Notes under the pieces: generated by a model
The model's input: the letters and a program-made list of their open reading frames with translations, nothing else
Told to the model about the DNA's origin: nothing
Databases searched by the model: none
Shown here: in pieces, positions 5,785-6,955 of the stretch
How the letters are laid out: each line of letters begins with the position of its first letter
Numbering within the stretch: position 1 is the first letter of the stretch
Assembly (NCBI GenBank): GCA_018399855.1
Contig: JAGYNX010000101.1
Span: 1 to 6,955 of the forward strand
Reading direction: 5' to 3'
Source of the DNA: Spirochaetota bacterium
GTDB taxonomy: Bacteria > Spirochaetota > UBA4802 > UB4802
Length of the DNA: 6,955 nucleotides
Program-made: the position numbers and the translations under genes

Positions 5785-6955
5785 GATTTCACCTCCTCTT
5801 TCATCAGAAGATTGTACAGGCGTGTCCGTGCCCCTGCCGCTTCTTCCTCGAACTCATCGTCTGAATGCTCCAGCATGTCACACAGCATATGCACCACGCG
5901 GGGCATTATGGCGCGGCCTGCCGGCTTGAGGATGGCGGCCCCGTCCCCGGTCATCCACTTTACGGTTTCTTCAAGCTCGTAGAGATCCACCTGTGACATC
6001 ACCCCCGTAAGCAGCCGTGCCCCGGATTGCGGATCGGCCTCGTGAATACGATTCAGCAGGACGAGGGTATCGTTGATATTGTCCGCCACCGCCTGCTGGT
6101 CAAGTGCCGCCATCCACGCCGAACCCACCCGGGCAGCCTCTTCGCCACCCAGTCTTTCAAGGGACTGCAGCCGGTGACTGCGGGTCCGAAGACCTTCATT
6201 TGTCATCTCCGCCCTGTATTTGGCAGCCATGGCGAATGTTCCCTCTTTTTGGCTCATGAGTGTATCCATGGCCTGGTGAATGGACCGCTTCCCCGACGCC
6301 ATGGACACCCCGGCCCTGAAGATTTTTTCTGTATCGGCATCTTTCATGATCTCCCCGAAAAATCGATGCAACTCCTGGGGAAACTGCGGGTTGCCGGGCT
6401 CACCCAGCAGGGAGCTTCCGGTATCCAGTTTTCGCACCAGTTCGGATGCCTCGTTCAAGAGTTCAGCCGCACGCGTACCGTCCATTTTACGCAGCAGTGA
6501 CAGCATCACGTCACCCACAAGATCAGGTGAGAGCGCGTTCATATGCTTCAGGGTATCTGCCAGTATGGTTATTATCATGTTGCCCAGGTCGGGCAGAAGG
6601 GACAAGAGCAGCACCACCTTGGCGGGATACTGCCACAGCACCTCGTTGACAATTCGCGACACACCGACAATATCGCCGGACATCTTCTCAAACAGTTCCC
6701 TTGCATCAGCCATGTCGGTATTTTCTATCCAGTGACGTATGGGCTCTTCAAGGCTCCGGGCAAGCAGGTTGGGATTGTGATCATACACCTGGTTTACAAT
6801 GACACACCACCGGGACAGTAGAGAGGACACCTCCTCACCGCTCATGTTTTTTGTGATACCTGAGAAAAGTTTTTCCCTTTCCCGCGGCGTCAGTGATTGC
6901 ACCGATTCGGTTATCGCGTGCGCCACCTGCGCGCACATACCCGTGAGGTTGACCC
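5781..6955 (-). CDS. Unrecognised all-helical repeat protein, 5' end outside window (partial)
   Basis: I do not recognise this family. The first in-window ATG is at 6938 (385 aa), but it has no clear ribosome binding site and the frame stays open to the window edge, so the true start is probably outside. The protein looks wholly helical and soluble: there is no signal peptide, and the most hydrophobic stretch (about residues 106-127, numbered from ATG 6938) contains a proline, an aspartate and an asparagine and fits a buried helix better than a membrane segment. An N-[QER]-[VI]-x4-P motif recurs at residues 49-56, 98-105 and 296-303, and weaker copies keep a period of about 49-50 residues, suggesting an alpha-solenoid. 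The C-terminus is acidic (about 359-366). It has few cysteines (Cys2, Cys45, Cys353) and no cluster motif. Its stop overlaps the start of the next gene by 4 bp, so it is probably co-translated with the reductase subunits. A scaffold or assembly role is inference only. Confidence 0.82.
   Translation of the reverse strand, partial: VNLTGMCAQVAHAITESVQSLTPREREKLFSGITKNMSGEEVSSLLSRWCVIVNQVYDHNPNLLARSLEEPIRHWIENTDMADARELFEKMSGDIVGVSRIVNEVLWQYPAKVVLLLSLLPDLGNMIITILADTLKHMNALSPDLVGDVMLSLLRKMDGTRAAELLNEASELVRKLDTGSSLLGEPGNPQFPQELHRFFGEIMKDADTEKIFRAGVSMASGKRSIHQAMDTLMSQKEGTFAMAAKYRAEMTNEGLRTRSHRLQSLERLGGEEAARVGSAWMAALDQQAVADNINDTLVLLNRIHEADPQSGARLLTGVMSQVDLYELEETVKWMTGDGAAILKPAGRAIMPRVVHMLCDMLEHSDDEFEEEAAGARTRLYNLLMKEEVKS
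5790..5797 (-). promoter_or_regulatory. Strong ribosome binding site for the small dehydratase-family subunit
   Basis: On the minus strand this reads AGGAGGTG, a near-perfect match to the anti-Shine-Dalgarno sequence, 5 nt before the ATG at 5784. It lies inside the end of the upstream helical-protein gene, which supports translational coupling of the two genes. Confidence 0.8.

Overview
The window holds a single block of seven genes, all on the minus strand and transcribed from right to left. Junctions are 1 to 26 bp overlaps or a 16-bp gap, so it reads as part of one translationally coupled operon. The first gene is open at the right edge, and no promoter is visible. Only the last 97 bases on the left lack a gene, and they show no convincing terminator, so the operon may continue at both ends. 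Base composition (moderately high G+C by eye), GGAGG-type ribosome binding sites and oxygen-sensitive enzyme families point to a strictly anaerobic bacterium. Desulfobacterota or a similar anaerobic lineage is a plausible guess, but the sequence alone does not fix it.

In transcription order the genes are: (1) an unrecognised all-helical protein with a roughly 49-residue internal repeat (5781-6955, partial); (2) and (3) two different subunits of the 2-hydroxyacyl-CoA dehydratase / benzoyl-CoA reductase iron-sulfur family (4648-5784 and 3231-4631); (4) and (5) two tandem, paralogous ATP-hydrolysing activases of the HgdC/BadF/BcrA/BcrD type, each with the two cluster cysteines (2440-3231 and 1604-2440); (6) a short protein resembling the central part of acetyl-CoA synthase (AcsB/CdhC) and ending in a CxxCx5C motif (892-1629); (7) a CooC-type deviant Walker-A ATPase with the CXC metal motif (98-895).

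Genes 2 to 5 have the composition and order of a class I (Bzd/Bcr-type) ATP-dependent benzoyl-CoA reductase: two catalytic-type subunits plus two non-identical activases. The activases would use ATP to push low-potential electrons onto the iron-sulfur clusters of the two dehydratase-family subunits. No other benzoyl-CoA pathway gene (ligase, dienoyl-CoA hydratase, ferredoxin) lies in the window, so the substrate is open.

The unusual part is the coupling of this electron pump to a truncated acetyl-CoA-synthase-like protein and a nickel-chaperone-type ATPase, with no CO dehydrogenase or full acetyl-CoA synthase in view. The most interesting reading is a dedicated ATP-driven reductase system with an extra metal-bearing or electron-transfer component (genes 6 and 7) and a scaffold (gene 1). 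That combination is an inference from gene context and is the main thing worth following up.
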